From Pseudonocardia hierapolitana (GTDB lineage: Bacteria > Actinomycetota > Actinomycetes > Mycobacteriales > Pseudonocardiaceae): DNA of 64,000 nucleotides. Positions 35,740 to 44,823 of the stretch are shown piece by piece. The notes under the pieces were generated by a model. That model ran no database searches. It was not told the origin of the DNA and worked only from the letters and a program-made list of their open reading frames with translations. Position 1 is the first letter of the stretch; every line of letters starts with the position of its first letter. A program made the translations under genes and the position numbers. The DNA lies in NCBI RefSeq assembly GCF_007994075.1, contig NZ_VIWU01000001.1, positions 8,432,001 to 8,496,000 of the forward strand, written 5' to 3'.

Positions 35740-37256
35740 GCCGTCTCCTCGATCTTCTGGTCCCGCATCCCGCGGTCGCGGGCCCGCACCCGCCGGACGA
35801 CGGGGGTCACGACCGCCAGCACCATGACCACGCCGATCGCCAGCACGATCGGCCGCGCCAGCCACGACCACCCGAACAGGGAGTGGGACAGGAACAGGTA
35901 GCGCTCGGCGAGCGAGCCGAGCACGACCGCGAGCAGGAACGGCACCCGCGGCCAGTCGTAGCGGATGCAGGCCACTCCGATGGCAGCCGCGCCGATCATG
36001 ACCAGCACGTCGGCGAAGGAGTTGTTGGCCGTGTACGCGCCGAGCGCGAGGAGCAGCAGCAGGAACGGCACGAGCAGCGGCCCGGAGATGAACGTGATCC
36101 GGGTGAGCGGCTTGAGCAGCAGGAACGCGGCGGCCACGGCGATGAAGTTCGCCAGGACCGTCACCCAGATCATCGAGAACGTGACGTCCAGCGACGTCGT
36201 CAGCATCTCCTCGCCGGGGTTGAGGCCCACGATGAGGAAGGCGCTCAGCAGCACGGCACTGCCGGCGCCGCCCGGGATGCCGAAGCCGATCGTGGGGATC
36301 AGCGAACCACTGTCCTTGGCGTTGTTCACCGCTCCGGAGGCGATCACGCCCTCGACGGCACCCTTGCCGAACAGCTCCGGGGTCTTCGAGCTCTGCTGTG
36401 CGGCGCCGTAGGCCATGAACTGGGCGACCGACCCGCCCAGACCGGGCACGATGCCCACGCCGGTGCCGATCGCGCTGGAGCGGATCACCAGACCCCAGTG
36501 CTGGAACACGTCACGGACGCCCTGCCCGACACCCGCCAGCGAGGTGTCCGGCGCGGCTCCCGGCTCGGCGCGGGCGATGCTGCGCCTGCTGAGCATCAGC
36601 TGGAGCACCTCGGCCCCGCCGAAGAGCCCCACGACCAGCGGGACGATGCCGATCCCGTCCCACAGGTAGAGCTGGTCGAAGGTGTAGCGGGGCACGCCCT
36701 CCTGCGGGTCGAGCCCGACGAGCGCGACCATCAGGCCGAGCCCGGCCATGACGAAACCCTTGAGCAGGCGCTGACCGGACAGCGCGACCACGAAGGTCAG
36801 TCCGAGCAGGGTCAGCGCGAAGAACTCGGGCGGACCGAACGCCAGCACGATCGGGCGGATCACCGGGATCGACAGCGCGAGCACCAGTGCCCCGAAGACG
36901 GCACCGAGCGCGGAGCTGAGCAGCACGGCACCCAGCGCCCGGCCGCCCTCGCCCCGCTTGGTCATCGGGTGGCCGTCGAGCACCGTCGCCGCGGAGGTGG
37001 CCTCGCCCGGGACGCCGAAGAGCACCGAGGTGATGTCCCCGGTGGTCGAGGTGACGACCCACATCCCCAGCAGGAAGGCGAAGGCCTCGACCGGCTGCAT
37101 GTCGAACGTGAAGGGCAGCATCAGCGCCAGCGTCACGGCGCCACCCAGCCCGGGGAGGATGCCGACCACGAACCCGATGGCGACGCCGAGGAGCATCAGC
37201 ATCAGCGGTACCGGCTGGAAGACCTGCGCGAGGCCGCTGAGCGCGTCGGTGAGCAT
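35736..37256 (-). CDS. tctA: TTT transporter large membrane subunit TctA
   Basis: The 506-residue protein has about twelve helices and the conserved family segments GFVVGILPGLGGAVTLALMLPFTF and the repeat IVPGLGGSVAQFMAY (LPGLGG/VPGLGG), plus TIGFGIPGGAGSAVLL. It is the transport channel. First gene of a unit tctA-tctB-tctC-cupin-cupin-hydrolase, which suggests coordinated uptake and first processing of a carboxylate. Confidence 0.95.
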   Translation of the reverse strand: MLTDALSGLAQVFQPVPLMLMLLGVAIGFVVGILPGLGGAVTLALMLPFTFDMQPVEAFAFLLGMWVVTSTTGDITSVLFGVPGEATSAATVLDGHPMTKRGEGGRALGAVLLSSALGAVFGALVLALSIPVIRPIVLAFGPPEFFALTLLGLTFVVALSGQRLLKGFVMAGLGLMVALVGLDPQEGVPRYTFDQLYLWDGIGIVPLVVGLFGGAEVLQLMLSRRSIARAEPGAAPDTSLAGVGQGVRDVFQHWGLVIRSSAIGTGVGIVPGLGGSVAQFMAYGAAQQSSKTPELFGKGAVEGVIASGAVNNAKDSGSLIPTIGFGIPGGAGSAVLLSAFLIVGLNPGEEMLTTSLDVTFSMIWVTVLANFIAVAAAFLLLKPLTRITFISGPLLVPFLLLLLALGAYTANNSFADVLVMIGAAAIGVACIRYDWPRVPFLLAVVLGSLAERYLFLSHSLFGWSWLARPIVLAIGVVMVLAVVTPVVRRVRARDRGMRDQKIEETA

Positions 37257-37305
37257 GTACGTCCTCTCGGCCGCGTGGCGACGGTGCGGTGGTCCACGGC
37301 AGAAC

Positions 37306-37316
37306 TAGGGAGACCA
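37306..37316. promoter_or_regulatory. GntR-type site upstream of tctA (complement TGGTCTCCCTA)
   Basis: It lies 50 bases ahead of tctA; on the complementary strand it keeps TGGTCT of the recurring motif, the right half is weak. Confidence 0.4.
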
Positions 37317-37452
37317 AACACCGAGCGCTGCGAAGGGGCCAATGATCGGACCCTTTGTTACGTTTTCGTTATCCGGCGTCGTGCGCCGTGTCCCCGGTCG
37401 GCGGACCGGCCGCTCCCGGGGTCTCCGGTGAGCGTGCAGTAGTTTGGCACAA

Positions 37453-37463
37453 TTATAAGACCT
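37453..37463. promoter_or_regulatory. GntR-type site upstream of the MFS gene (complement AGGTCTTATAA)
   Basis: Weak match to TGGTCTTACCA in the promoter region of the MFS gene at 37491. The A/T-rich ATTATAA may also be its -10 element. Confidence 0.35.
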
Positions 37464-37490
37464 TTGCTGCGTCCGAACGGAGCACCGCCG

Positions 37491-38645
37491 GTGCGATCGC
37501 CTCGTCCTCGTCGCGACGCCGTCGCCTCCGCCACCGGCGCCGGGATCTACTCCGTGTCGCTCGGCGCCGCCAGCGTCGCCCTACCCCTGCTCGCACTCCA
37601 GGCCGGCTACTCCGCCTTCGAGATCGGCGCCCTGACCGCCGCGTCGGCCGTCTCGCAGATGCTGATCCGCCTGGCCCTCGGATGGGCGATGCGCCGCTGG
37701 CCGGACTGGACGCTCATCGCCGGCGCCGAGATCGCGCTCGCTGCGAGCTGCGCGGTCGTCACCCTGTCCACCACCCTGGTGCCGTTCGTCCTGGCCCAGC
37801 TGCTGCAGGGCGTGTCGCGGGCCTGCTTCTGGACCGGGAGCCAGACCCACGTCGTCCGCGGGTCCGGCCGCGCGGCGGGCGCACTGGCCCAGGTGAACCT
37901 GGTGGCGTCGGTCGGCCTGCTCGCCGGTCCACTGGTCGCCGGCGTCCTGTCCGAGACGACCCCCGTCCTGGCACTGACCGTGGCCGCGGGAATCGCCCTG
38001 ACCGGCCTGGCCCCGACGCTCCTGCTCGACCGGCTGCCGCCGTTCGCGCCCCCGGCCGACCGGCCGCCGGGCCGGATGTGGCGCCGACCCGGTGTCGACG
38101 TCGGGTGCTGGGCCGGGATGACCGCGGGCGCCTGGCGCGCGCTGCTCACCTCCTACGTCCCGGTGGCGCTGGACGCCGCTCGCCAGTCCGCCACGACCAT
38201 CGGCGTGCTGGTCGCGGCGGCGAACGGCGCCCAGCTGCTCGGCACAGCGCTCGCCGGCCGAATCCGGGCGCACCTGACGGTGCCCGCGTTGCTGGTCGGG
38301 ATCCTCGCCACCGGCGTCGCGACCGCCTTCACCGCCGCGGTCGCCGGGAGTCCGCCGCTCGCTGCGCTCGTGCTCGTCGTCAGCGGGATGGCGGCCGGCG
38401 CCGTACAGGTGCTGGGGCCGGCGCTGGCGGCCGAGTCGGTGCACCCGCAGGAGCGCGGCGAGGCCATCGCCGTCACGGGGACGTTCCGTGCCGCGGCACT
38501 GCTCACCGCGCCGCTGGCGGTCGCCGGGATGGTGGTCGTCGTCCCGCTGACGCCCGCGATCGCGGTCGTCGGCGCGGGGATGACGCTCCCGGCCCTCGCG
38601 CTCCGCAAGCGCGGGACTTCTCGCGGACCGACGCGTATGGAATAA
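37491..38645 (+). CDS. MFS transporter
   Basis: The 384-residue carrier has twelve predicted helices, starting GIYSVSLGAASVALPLLALQ. GTG 37491 follows GGAG by about 9 bases; TTG 37464 in frame would include operator-like sequence. It precedes the reductase gene by 30 bases with a GntR-type site between. Substrate unknown. Confidence 0.87.
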   Translation: MRSPRPRRDAVASATGAGIYSVSLGAASVALPLLALQAGYSAFEIGALTAASAVSQMLIRLALGWAMRRWPDWTLIAGAEIALAASCAVVTLSTTLVPFVLAQLLQGVSRACFWTGSQTHVVRGSGRAAGALAQVNLVASVGLLAGPLVAGVLSETTPVLALTVAAGIALTGLAPTLLLDRLPPFAPPADRPPGRMWRRPGVDVGCWAGMTAGAWRALLTSYVPVALDAARQSATTIGVLVAAANGAQLLGTALAGRIRAHLTVPALLVGILATGVATAFTAAVAGSPPLAALVLVVSGMAAGAVQVLGPALAAESVHPQERGEAIAVTGTFRAAALLTAPLAVAGMVVVVPLTPAIAVVGAGMTLPALALRKRGTSRGPTRME

Positions 38646-38656
38646 TGGTAAGTCCA
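38646..38656. promoter_or_regulatory. GntR-type site TGGTAAGTCCA
   Basis: Directly after the MFS stop and 20 bases before the reductase start, giving the reductase its own regulated promoter. Confidence 0.5.
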
Positions 38657-38675
38657 ATGGCCCAGGAGGACGCGG

Positions 38676-39929
38676 ATGCCGCAGACCACTCCCGCCGGCA
38701 CCCTGGTCGTCGGCGCCAGCCAGGCAGGCGTGCAGCTCGCCGTCTCGCTGCGGCAGCTCGGGGACCCGGACCCGATCACGCTCGTCGGTGCCGAGCCGCA
38801 CCCGCCCTACCAACGCCCGCCGCTGTCGAAGGAGTTCCTCGCCGGTACCGCCGACGCCGCGTCCCTGGCCTTCCGCACCCCCACCTGGTACGCCGAGAAC
38901 GGGGTCGAGCTGATCTGCGGGGAACGGGTCGTCGAGCTCGCCCTCCCGGCCGGCGGCCGACCCGGCCGCGCCCGGACCGACCGCGGGCGGAGCCTCCCGT
39001 TCACGCGGCTCGCCCTCACCGTCGGCGCGCGACCGCGCCGTCTGGACGTCCCCGGCGCCGACCTCGAGGGCGTCCTGTCACTGCGGGGGCTCGACGACGC
39101 CGTCCGGCTGCGACGGCAGCTCGCCGACGCCGCGCGGGTGGTGGTGGTCGGCGGCGGCTTCATCGGCCTCGAGGCCGCCGCGGCCGCCCGGGCCCAGGGC
39201 AAGCAGGTCACGGTCGTCGAGGCGGCGGAGCGACTGGTCGGGCGGTCGGTGGCCCCGGTCGTCTCGGAGTTCCTCCGCCGCGCCCACCAGCGCCGCGGCA
39301 CCGGCGTGCTGCTGTCCGCCGAGGTCGTGGCGATCCGCGCGGGCGCCGGGGGCACTGTCGAGGCCGTGCAGCTCGCGGACGGGCGGGCGCTGCCCGCCGA
39401 CCTCGTCCTGGTCGGTGTCGGCGCGGTCCCCCGCACCGAGCTCGCGGAGCAGATCGGGCTCGAGTGCGACGGGGGGATCGTCGTGGACGCCGCCGCCCGC
39501 ACCAGCCACCCGGCGGTCGTGGCGGCCGGCGACTGCACGGTCGCCCCGCACCCGATGACCGGCGAGGGCCGCGTCCGGCTCGAGTCGGTGCCCGCAGCGG
39601 TCGCCCAGGCGAGCGCGGCCGCGGCCGCGCTGCTGGGCCGCCCGGCGGCCGCCCGCACCGTTCCGTGGTTCTGGTCGAACCAGGGCGACCTGCGGCTGCA
39701 GATCGCCGGCCTGTCCGCCGGCTTCGACCGCTGCGACGTGCGCGGCGAGCCCGACAGCGAGAAGTTCGCCGTCCTCTACTACCGCGACGGCGAGCTCCTC
39801 GCCGTCGACGCCGTCAACGCCCCCGCCGACTACCTCGTCGTCCGCAAGGCGCTCACCCAGGGCAAGACCCTCCCGGCCGACAAGGCCGCCGACGCGGGCA
39901 TCCCGCTGAAGACCCTGCTCGCCGGGTAG
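38676..39929 (+). CDS. Ferredoxin reductase-type FAD oxidoreductase
   Basis: The 417-residue protein resembles reductases of three-component oxygenases (BphA4/RhuR-type): LVVGASQAGVQLAVSLR (FAD), YQRPPLSKEFLAG, VVVVGGGFIGLEAAAAA (NADH), and VVAAGDCTV. A C-terminal domain follows with WSNQGDLRLQIAGL. ATG 38676 follows GGAGG. Probable role: pass electrons from NADH via the ferredoxin at 50019 to the Rieske oxygenase at 48651. Separation by 11 kb is unusual but common operators support the link. Confidence 0.92.
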   Translation: MPQTTPAGTLVVGASQAGVQLAVSLRQLGDPDPITLVGAEPHPPYQRPPLSKEFLAGTADAASLAFRTPTWYAENGVELICGERVVELALPAGGRPGRARTDRGRSLPFTRLALTVGARPRRLDVPGADLEGVLSLRGLDDAVRLRRQLADAARVVVVGGGFIGLEAAAAARAQGKQVTVVEAAERLVGRSVAPVVSEFLRRAHQRRGTGVLLSAEVVAIRAGAGGTVEAVQLADGRALPADLVLVGVGAVPRTELAEQIGLECDGGIVVDAAARTSHPAVVAAGDCTVAPHPMTGEGRVRLESVPAAVAQASAAAAALLGRPAAARTVPWFWSNQGDLRLQIAGLSAGFDRCDVRGEPDSEKFAVLYYRDGELLAVDAVNAPADYLVVRKALTQGKTLPADKAADAGIPLKTLLAG

Positions 39930-39949
39930 GGGCTTCCCGGGCCCGGCCG

Positions 39950-40939
39950 TCAGATCACGAACGCCTCCGTCGCCTCCGGCGCGAACAACTCCTCCGGCGC
40001 GTACTGCCGCCGGGACAGCCCCTGCTCGTGGTGGTAGCGCAGGAACGTCGCCAGCGCGTTCCGGTTCGCCTCCAGGCCGTAGGACCAGAAGTCCTCCCCC
40101 ATCAGCGCCCTGGCCTCCTCGAGGCCGGGGATGAGCCACGGCAGGGAGAACCGCAGGGCCGAGGAGTCGTAGAGGTTCGCCATCGCCTCCCGCTTCGCCA
40201 GGTGCAGGGCCTTGGTGAGGGTCTGGGCCACCCACGGGTACCGCTCGTAGACGTCCCGCCGCACGACGACGACGTGCATGATCGGGAAGATTCCGGTGGC
40301 GGTGAAGTACTCCTTCTCGGCGGCCACGGGGTCGGCGAACAACCGCCGGACGCCCCCGCCGGGACGGAACGTGGACGGCACCCGCGGGCTCTGGAGCGCG
40401 TCGATCCGGCCGTCGGCGAGCATCTCCGAGAGCGTCGCGTCCTCGGGGATCGGCGCGATCCGGATCTGTTCGCCGAGGTCGACGGCGGCCTTCTCGATGC
40501 GGCCGGGCGTCTCCTGCCCGCCGGTGCGGTACTCGACGGAGTCGACGGGCACGCCGTGCCGGTCGGCGAGGATGCCGCGGATCCACACGCCGGCCGTGAG
40601 CTGCCACTCCGGCGTACCGACCACCCGGCCCCGCAGGTCCGCCGGCTCCTCGATGCCCGCGGCCGCGTTCACGAAGATGCCGCCGTGCCGGAACTGCCGG
40701 GAGGGGTAGACCGGCAGCGCGACGAACGGCGACGGGTCCTGGTCCAGCGACTTCACGTAGGACGACAGCGACAGCTCGGCCACCTCGAACTCGTGGTGGC
40801 GCATCATCCGGAAGAACGTCTCCTCGACCGGGAGCCGCAGGGAAATGAGCTCGATCCCGTCGGGCCGGACCGTCCCCTCGTGCAGCGCGCGGGTGCGGTC
40901 GTAGTCGCCGCACGCGAACGTGAGCCTCAGCGATCCCAT
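39950..40939 (-). CDS. 4,5-dihydroxyphthalate decarboxylase-like protein (periplasmic-binding fold)
   Basis: The 329-residue protein resembles Pht5-type 4,5-dihydroxyphthalate decarboxylase: LTFACGDYDRTRALHEGTVRPDG opening (shortened) and GIFVNAAAGIEEPADLRGRVVG with FRPGGGVRRLF. No signal peptide, so cytosolic. Pht5 makes protocatechuate from 4,5-dihydroxyphthalate. It precedes no gene in its direction and follows LigJ/LigK by a few bases. The family also contains binding proteins, so enzyme status is inferred. A diverged relative lies at 43860. Confidence 0.8.
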   Translation of the reverse strand: MGSLRLTFACGDYDRTRALHEGTVRPDGIELISLRLPVEETFFRMMRHHEFEVAELSLSSYVKSLDQDPSPFVALPVYPSRQFRHGGIFVNAAAGIEEPADLRGRVVGTPEWQLTAGVWIRGILADRHGVPVDSVEYRTGGQETPGRIEKAAVDLGEQIRIAPIPEDATLSEMLADGRIDALQSPRVPSTFRPGGGVRRLFADPVAAEKEYFTATGIFPIMHVVVVRRDVYERYPWVAQTLTKALHLAKREAMANLYDSSALRFSLPWLIPGLEEARALMGEDFWSYGLEANRNALATFLRYHHEQGLSRRQYAPEELFAPEATEAFVI

Positions 40940-40944
40940 GACGA

Positions 40945-41961
40945 CTACCTCCCCGCAGCCCGCAGCTGCGCGTCCAGGCGGGGGTAGACGCGGCGCGCGT
41001 TCCCCTCGAAGATCTTCTGCCGCTGCTCCGCCGTGAGCTCGAGCCGGTCGACGTAGGCCTTGGTGTCGTCCCACGCCACGCCGGTCTCGGGGTCCGCGCC
41101 GCGGACGGCGCCGAGCATCTCCGAGGCGAACAGGATGTTCTCGGCCGGCACCACGCGAGCGAGAAGGTCGATGCCGGGCTGGTGGTACACGCAGGTGTCG
41201 AAGAAGACGTTGGAGAGCAGCGTGCCCGGGTCCGGCCTGCCCATCCGGATCGCGAGCCCCCGGTAGCGGCCCCAGTGGTAGGGGACGGCACCGCCGCCGT
41301 GCGGGATGACGACGCGCAGCGCCGGGAACCGGGTGAACAACTCGCCCTCGACGAACTGCATGAACGCGGAGGTGTCGGCGTTGAGGTAGTGCGCGCCGAG
41401 GGCGTGGAAGCTGGGGTTGCACGAGCCGGAGACGTGCACCATCGCCGGCACGTCGAGCTCCACCATCGCCTCGTACAGCGGGTACCAGTACGGGTCGGTG
41501 AGCGGCGGCGAGGTCCAGAACCCGCCGGACGGGTCGGGGTTGAGGTTGCAGCCGACGAACCCCGCGTCCACGCACCGGCGCAGCTCGGCGACGGCGTCGT
41601 CGAGCGCCCCGCCCGGGATCTGGGGCAGCTGGCAGACCGCGGCGAAGTGCTGCGGGAAGAGGCCGACGACGCGGGCGACGAGGTCGTTGCTCGTCTCCGC
41701 CCAGGCCCGCGCGGTGGCCGGGTCGGTGACGTGGTGCCCCATCGAGGAGGCGCGCGGGGAGAAGAGCATGAGGTCACCGCCGCGCTCGCGCAGGATCCGC
41801 AGCTGGTTGCCCTCCACGCTCTCCCGGATCGCGTCGTCGCTGATGGTCGCGGGCGAGGGCGCCGGCAGCGCCGGGTCGGCCAGCGCGGCCAGCTGGGCGT
41901 CCCGGAACTCCTGCTGCGCTCCCGGCACGGTCGTGTAGTGACCGTGGCAGTCGATGATCAC
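40945..41961 (-). CDS. ligJ: 4-oxalomesaconate hydratase (amidohydrolase superfamily)
   Basis: The 338-residue amidohydrolase has the metal-binding start IIDCHGHYTTVPG, GFVGCNLNPDPSGGFW, VHVSGSCNPSFHALGAHYLN and VIPHGGGAVPYHWGR, closely recalling LigJ. LigJ hydrates 4-oxalomesaconate to 4-carboxy-4-hydroxy-2-oxoadipate in the protocatechuate 4,5-cleavage and gallate pathways. GTG 41961 with GGAGG upstream; overlaps the ligK stop. The partner pair LigJ-LigK is intact here, but LigABC and LigI are not found. Confidence 0.9.
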   Translation of the reverse strand: MIIDCHGHYTTVPGAQQEFRDAQLAALADPALPAPSPATISDDAIRESVEGNQLRILRERGGDLMLFSPRASSMGHHVTDPATARAWAETSNDLVARVVGLFPQHFAAVCQLPQIPGGALDDAVAELRRCVDAGFVGCNLNPDPSGGFWTSPPLTDPYWYPLYEAMVELDVPAMVHVSGSCNPSFHALGAHYLNADTSAFMQFVEGELFTRFPALRVVIPHGGGAVPYHWGRYRGLAIRMGRPDPGTLLSNVFFDTCVYHQPGIDLLARVVPAENILFASEMLGAVRGADPETGVAWDDTKAYVDRLELTAEQRQKIFEGNARRVYPRLDAQLRAAGR

Positions 41962-42644
41962 TGATCCTCCGCGTCCACGTAGGTGAGGCCCTTGGCCGCG
42001 AGAGCGGCCCGCATCGCGTTGACGTCGAGGCTGAGCTCCCCGCGCGCGTAGCGCTCCCGCGACCGCGCCTCCTTCTCCTCGCGCGCACGCGAAGCCCGCA
42101 GGACATCGGCGGCCCGGGCCCGTGGGACCACGACCACGCCGTCGTCGTCGGCGAGAACGACGTCCCCGGGCTCCACCCACTGCCCCGCGCACACGAGCCC
42201 GACGTTGACGCTGCCGAGGGTCTCCTTCACGGTGCCGAACGCCGACACGTGCCGCGACCAGACCGGGAAGCCCATGTCGCGCAGCTCGGCGACGTCGCGG
42301 CAGCCCGCGTCGATGACCAGGCCCCGCACCCCGCGGTGCGCCACCGCCGTGGCCAGCAGCTCGCCGAAGTACCCGGCCGACGACGGCGTGGTCGGGGCGA
42401 CCACCAGCAGGTCGCCCTCGGCGCACTGCTCGACGGCCACGTGGAGCATCCAGTTGTCGCCGGGCGGCACGCTGACGGTCACGGCCGTCCCGGCCACGCG
42501 GGCCCCCGGCCAGATCGGACGCAGCGCGGGGTCGAGCAGATGGCTGCGGCCCTGCGCCTCGTGGACGGTGGAGACGCCCAGCTGCCCCAGCCCGTCCACG
42601 AGGGCGCGCTCGGTGCGGGCGGGGTTGCGGACCACGACGCTCAT
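41958..42644 (-). CDS. ligK: 4-carboxy-4-hydroxy-2-oxoadipate aldolase (LigK, RraA fold)
   Basis: The 228-residue enzyme has the RraA-like fold with GLVIDAGCRDVAELRDMGFPVW (Asp and Arg of the pyruvate site) and VEPGDVVLADDDGVVVVP. LigK/ProA cleaves its substrate to pyruvate and oxaloacetate and uses a divalent metal. ATG 42644 overlaps the upstream dehydrogenase stop by 4 bases. It supplies the central metabolites that end the pathway. Confidence 0.92.
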   Translation of the reverse strand: MSVVVRNPARTERALVDGLGQLGVSTVHEAQGRSHLLDPALRPIWPGARVAGTAVTVSVPPGDNWMLHVAVEQCAEGDLLVVAPTTPSSAGYFGELLATAVAHRGVRGLVIDAGCRDVAELRDMGFPVWSRHVSAFGTVKETLGSVNVGLVCAGQWVEPGDVVLADDDGVVVVPRARAADVLRASRAREEKEARSRERYARGELSLDVNAMRAALAAKGLTYVDAEDQ

Positions 42645-43759
42645 ACGGTCTTCCCCCACGGCAGCAGCGAGATGTGCAGGGCGTCCTCGCCGGTCTCCCC
42701 GGCCAGTGCCCGGATCGCACGGTCCACCTCGTGCAGGCCGAAGCTGTGGGTGGCGAGTCGTTCGAGCGGGAAGCGCCCCGAGGCGAGCTGCTCGAGCGCC
42801 AGCTCGACGGCGCGGTAGCCGTGGCCCCGCGCACTGGCGAGCGTGATCGATTTCTCGGTCATCTTCTTCAGCGGGAAGTCCGGGAACGCCGCGAGCTCGC
42901 CCTGCGTGACCATCACGCCCCCGCGGCGTTTGAGCGCGTCGATCCCGAGCAGGACGGGGGCCGTGCCCGCGCCCGACGTGCAGTCGAGCACCGTGTCGAC
43001 ACCGACGCCGCCGGTGAGCTCCCGGATCCGCGTCAGCGGGTCCTCACGCTGTACGTCGATCACCGCGTCCGCTCCGAGCGCCTTCGCGAGGTCGAGCCGC
43101 GCGGCGTCCCGCGTGGTACCGGTGACGATGATCAGCGAGGCCCCGGCCTGCTTCGAGGCGACGACCTGCGAGAGACCCTGCTGCCCCGGCCCCTGGATGA
43201 GCACCGTGGAGGCGTAACCGACCCGTCCGGCGTTCAGCGCCCACTCGATGCCGTTGGACAGCGGCGTGACGAGCCCGGCCAGCTCGGGCGTGACGCCGTC
43301 GGGCACCTCGTGCGTCACCGCGTTCCAGGGCAGGTACATGTACTGCGCGAAGCCGCCCCACAGCCGGCCCGGGTTCTCTGCTGAGGTGTAGCCGTAGCGC
43401 CGGGCGTCGGGGTTGGTGCGCCAGTCGGTGAGCTCGCAGTGGCGGTACTCCCCCGCGTGGCACCACGCGCAGTGGAAGCAGCCCACGTAGTGCTCGACGA
43501 ACACGCGGTCGCCCTCGGCGAGGCCCTTGCGGCGGGTGAAGCCGCGCCCGGCGCGGGCGATGACCCCCACGTTCTCGTGCCCCATGATCACCGGATCGGC
43601 GAAGGGCGGGTTCGCGTACATCTTCACGTCGGTCCCGCAGATGCCCGCGACCTCGACCTTGAGCAGGGCGCTGTCATCGTCGACGTCCGGTAGGGGGAAC
43701 TCGCGCATCTCCGTGGTGCGCGGTCCCGTCCGGACCGCCGCCAGTACCTGCTCGGCCAT
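42641..43759 (-). CDS. Zinc-dependent alcohol dehydrogenase
   Basis: The 372-residue medium-chain dehydrogenase has catalytic Zn ligands (GICGTDVKMY, GHENVG), a structural Zn cluster (CFHCAWCHAGEYRHC) and an NAD site (VLIQGPGQQGLSQ). It is the first gene of the unit ADH-LigK-LigJ-Pht5-like. It may oxidise a cis-dihydrodiol or side-chain alcohol; in phthalate paths the dihydrodiol step is usually by Pht4-type enzymes, so the exact role is open. Confidence 0.9.
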   Translation of the reverse strand: MAEQVLAAVRTGPRTTEMREFPLPDVDDDSALLKVEVAGICGTDVKMYANPPFADPVIMGHENVGVIARAGRGFTRRKGLAEGDRVFVEHYVGCFHCAWCHAGEYRHCELTDWRTNPDARRYGYTSAENPGRLWGGFAQYMYLPWNAVTHEVPDGVTPELAGLVTPLSNGIEWALNAGRVGYASTVLIQGPGQQGLSQVVASKQAGASLIIVTGTTRDAARLDLAKALGADAVIDVQREDPLTRIRELTGGVGVDTVLDCTSGAGTAPVLLGIDALKRRGGVMVTQGELAAFPDFPLKKMTEKSITLASARGHGYRAVELALEQLASGRFPLERLATHSFGLHEVDRAIRALAGETGEDALHISLLPWGKTV

Positions 43760-43806
43760 GCACCGTCCTCACGTCCGAGGGCGCAGCATCGCACCCCAAG
43801 GTCTAT

Positions 43807-43817
43807 TGGTCTTACCA
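43807..43817. promoter_or_regulatory. GntR operator TGGTCTTACCA
   Basis: A full match to the TNGTNNNACNA pattern of FCD/FadR-type GntR proteins, in the 100-base divergent gap between the ADH-ligKJ unit and the binding-fold protein at 43860. Confidence 0.65.
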
Positions 43818-43859
43818 TGCTACCTTCCCACGACAACGGCGATCGAGTCGAGGAGTGCC

Positions 43860-44813
43860 ATGCCCGGGACCGACCTCCGCCTGCGCACCGTCACCCGCAC
43901 CCAGGGCGCCAACGAGGCGCTGAAGGACGGGTCCATCACCCCGCGCGGGTTCCGCTTCGACTTCGAGGAGGTGCCGGTCCTCGTCAGCGCCTTCCGACGG
44001 ATGGTGCGCCGGCTGGAGTTCGACGTCAGCGAGATGGCGCTGACCACCTACCTCGTCGCCCGCGAGCACGGGGTGCCCTTCACCGCTGTGCCGGTCTTCC
44101 TCGTCCGCGGGCTGCACCACGGGGCGATCCAGGTGGCCGCCGGCTCCGGGATCACGAAGCCCTCCGACCTCGAGGGCCGCCGGGTCGGGGTGAACCGCGG
44201 CTACACGGTGACGACGGGCGTGTGGGCGCGCGCGGTCCTGCGCGACGAGTACGGCGTCGACCTCGACGCGGTCACGTGGGTGCTGTCGGGCGACGAGCAC
44301 GTCGAGGCCTACCGCGCACCGGACAACGTCGTTCCCGCCGACCCCGGCTCGACGATGGAGGAGCAGCTGCGCAGCGGCGACCTCGCCGCCGTCATCGGCG
44401 CGGGCATCGACGCACCCGACGTCGTCCCGCTAATACCGGACCCGACGGAGGCCGCGTTCACCGCGCTGCAGCGGCGCGGGCTCTACCCGATCAACCACCT
44501 CGTCGTCGTCCGCGACGACCTGCTCCGCGAGCACCCCGGCCTCGCCACCGACGTCTTCGACGCGTTCGCCCGGGCCAAGCAGCGCTACGTCGACCGGCTG
44601 CGCAACGGTGCGCTCGCCTTCCCGACCGGGGCGGACCGGACCTACCGGCGCGTGCTCGACCTGACCGCGTCGGACCCGCTGCCCTACGGCCTGCGGCCGA
44701 ACCGCGCCGTGCTGGAGCAGCTCCTGCGCGCCGCGGTCGACCAGCAGATCCTCACCCGACCGGTGGCCCTCGAGGACGTCTTCGCCGTCGGCACGCACGA
44801 CCTGATCGCCTGA
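43860..44813 (+). CDS. 4,5-dihydroxyphthalate decarboxylase-like / binding-fold protein
   Basis: The 317-residue protein is distantly related to the one at 39950: DGSITPRGFRFDFEEVPV, EFDVSEMALTTYLVA, DLEGRRVGVNRGYTVTTGVWAR and YPINHLVVVRDDL. No signal peptide. Family members are 4,5-dihydroxyphthalate decarboxylases or thiamine-precursor-type binding proteins. It is followed at 10 bases by rpiB. Two paralogues in one regulon suggest two different carboxyl-removing steps or substrates. Confidence 0.75.
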   Translation: MPGTDLRLRTVTRTQGANEALKDGSITPRGFRFDFEEVPVLVSAFRRMVRRLEFDVSEMALTTYLVAREHGVPFTAVPVFLVRGLHHGAIQVAAGSGITKPSDLEGRRVGVNRGYTVTTGVWARAVLRDEYGVDLDAVTWVLSGDEHVEAYRAPDNVVPADPGSTMEEQLRSGDLAAVIGAGIDAPDVVPLIPDPTEAAFTALQRRGLYPINHLVVVRDDLLREHPGLATDVFDAFARAKQRYVDRLRNGALAFPTGADRTYRRVLDLTASDPLPYGLRPNRAVLEQLLRAAVDQQILTRPVALEDVFAVGTHDLIA

Positions 44814-44823
44814 GAGGAGCGAC

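Noticed and set aside
39078..41777. An 899-codon complementary frame over ligJ and the reductase
   Set aside because: Its sequence is low-complexity Arg/Pro/Ser; other frames encode LigJ and the reductase.
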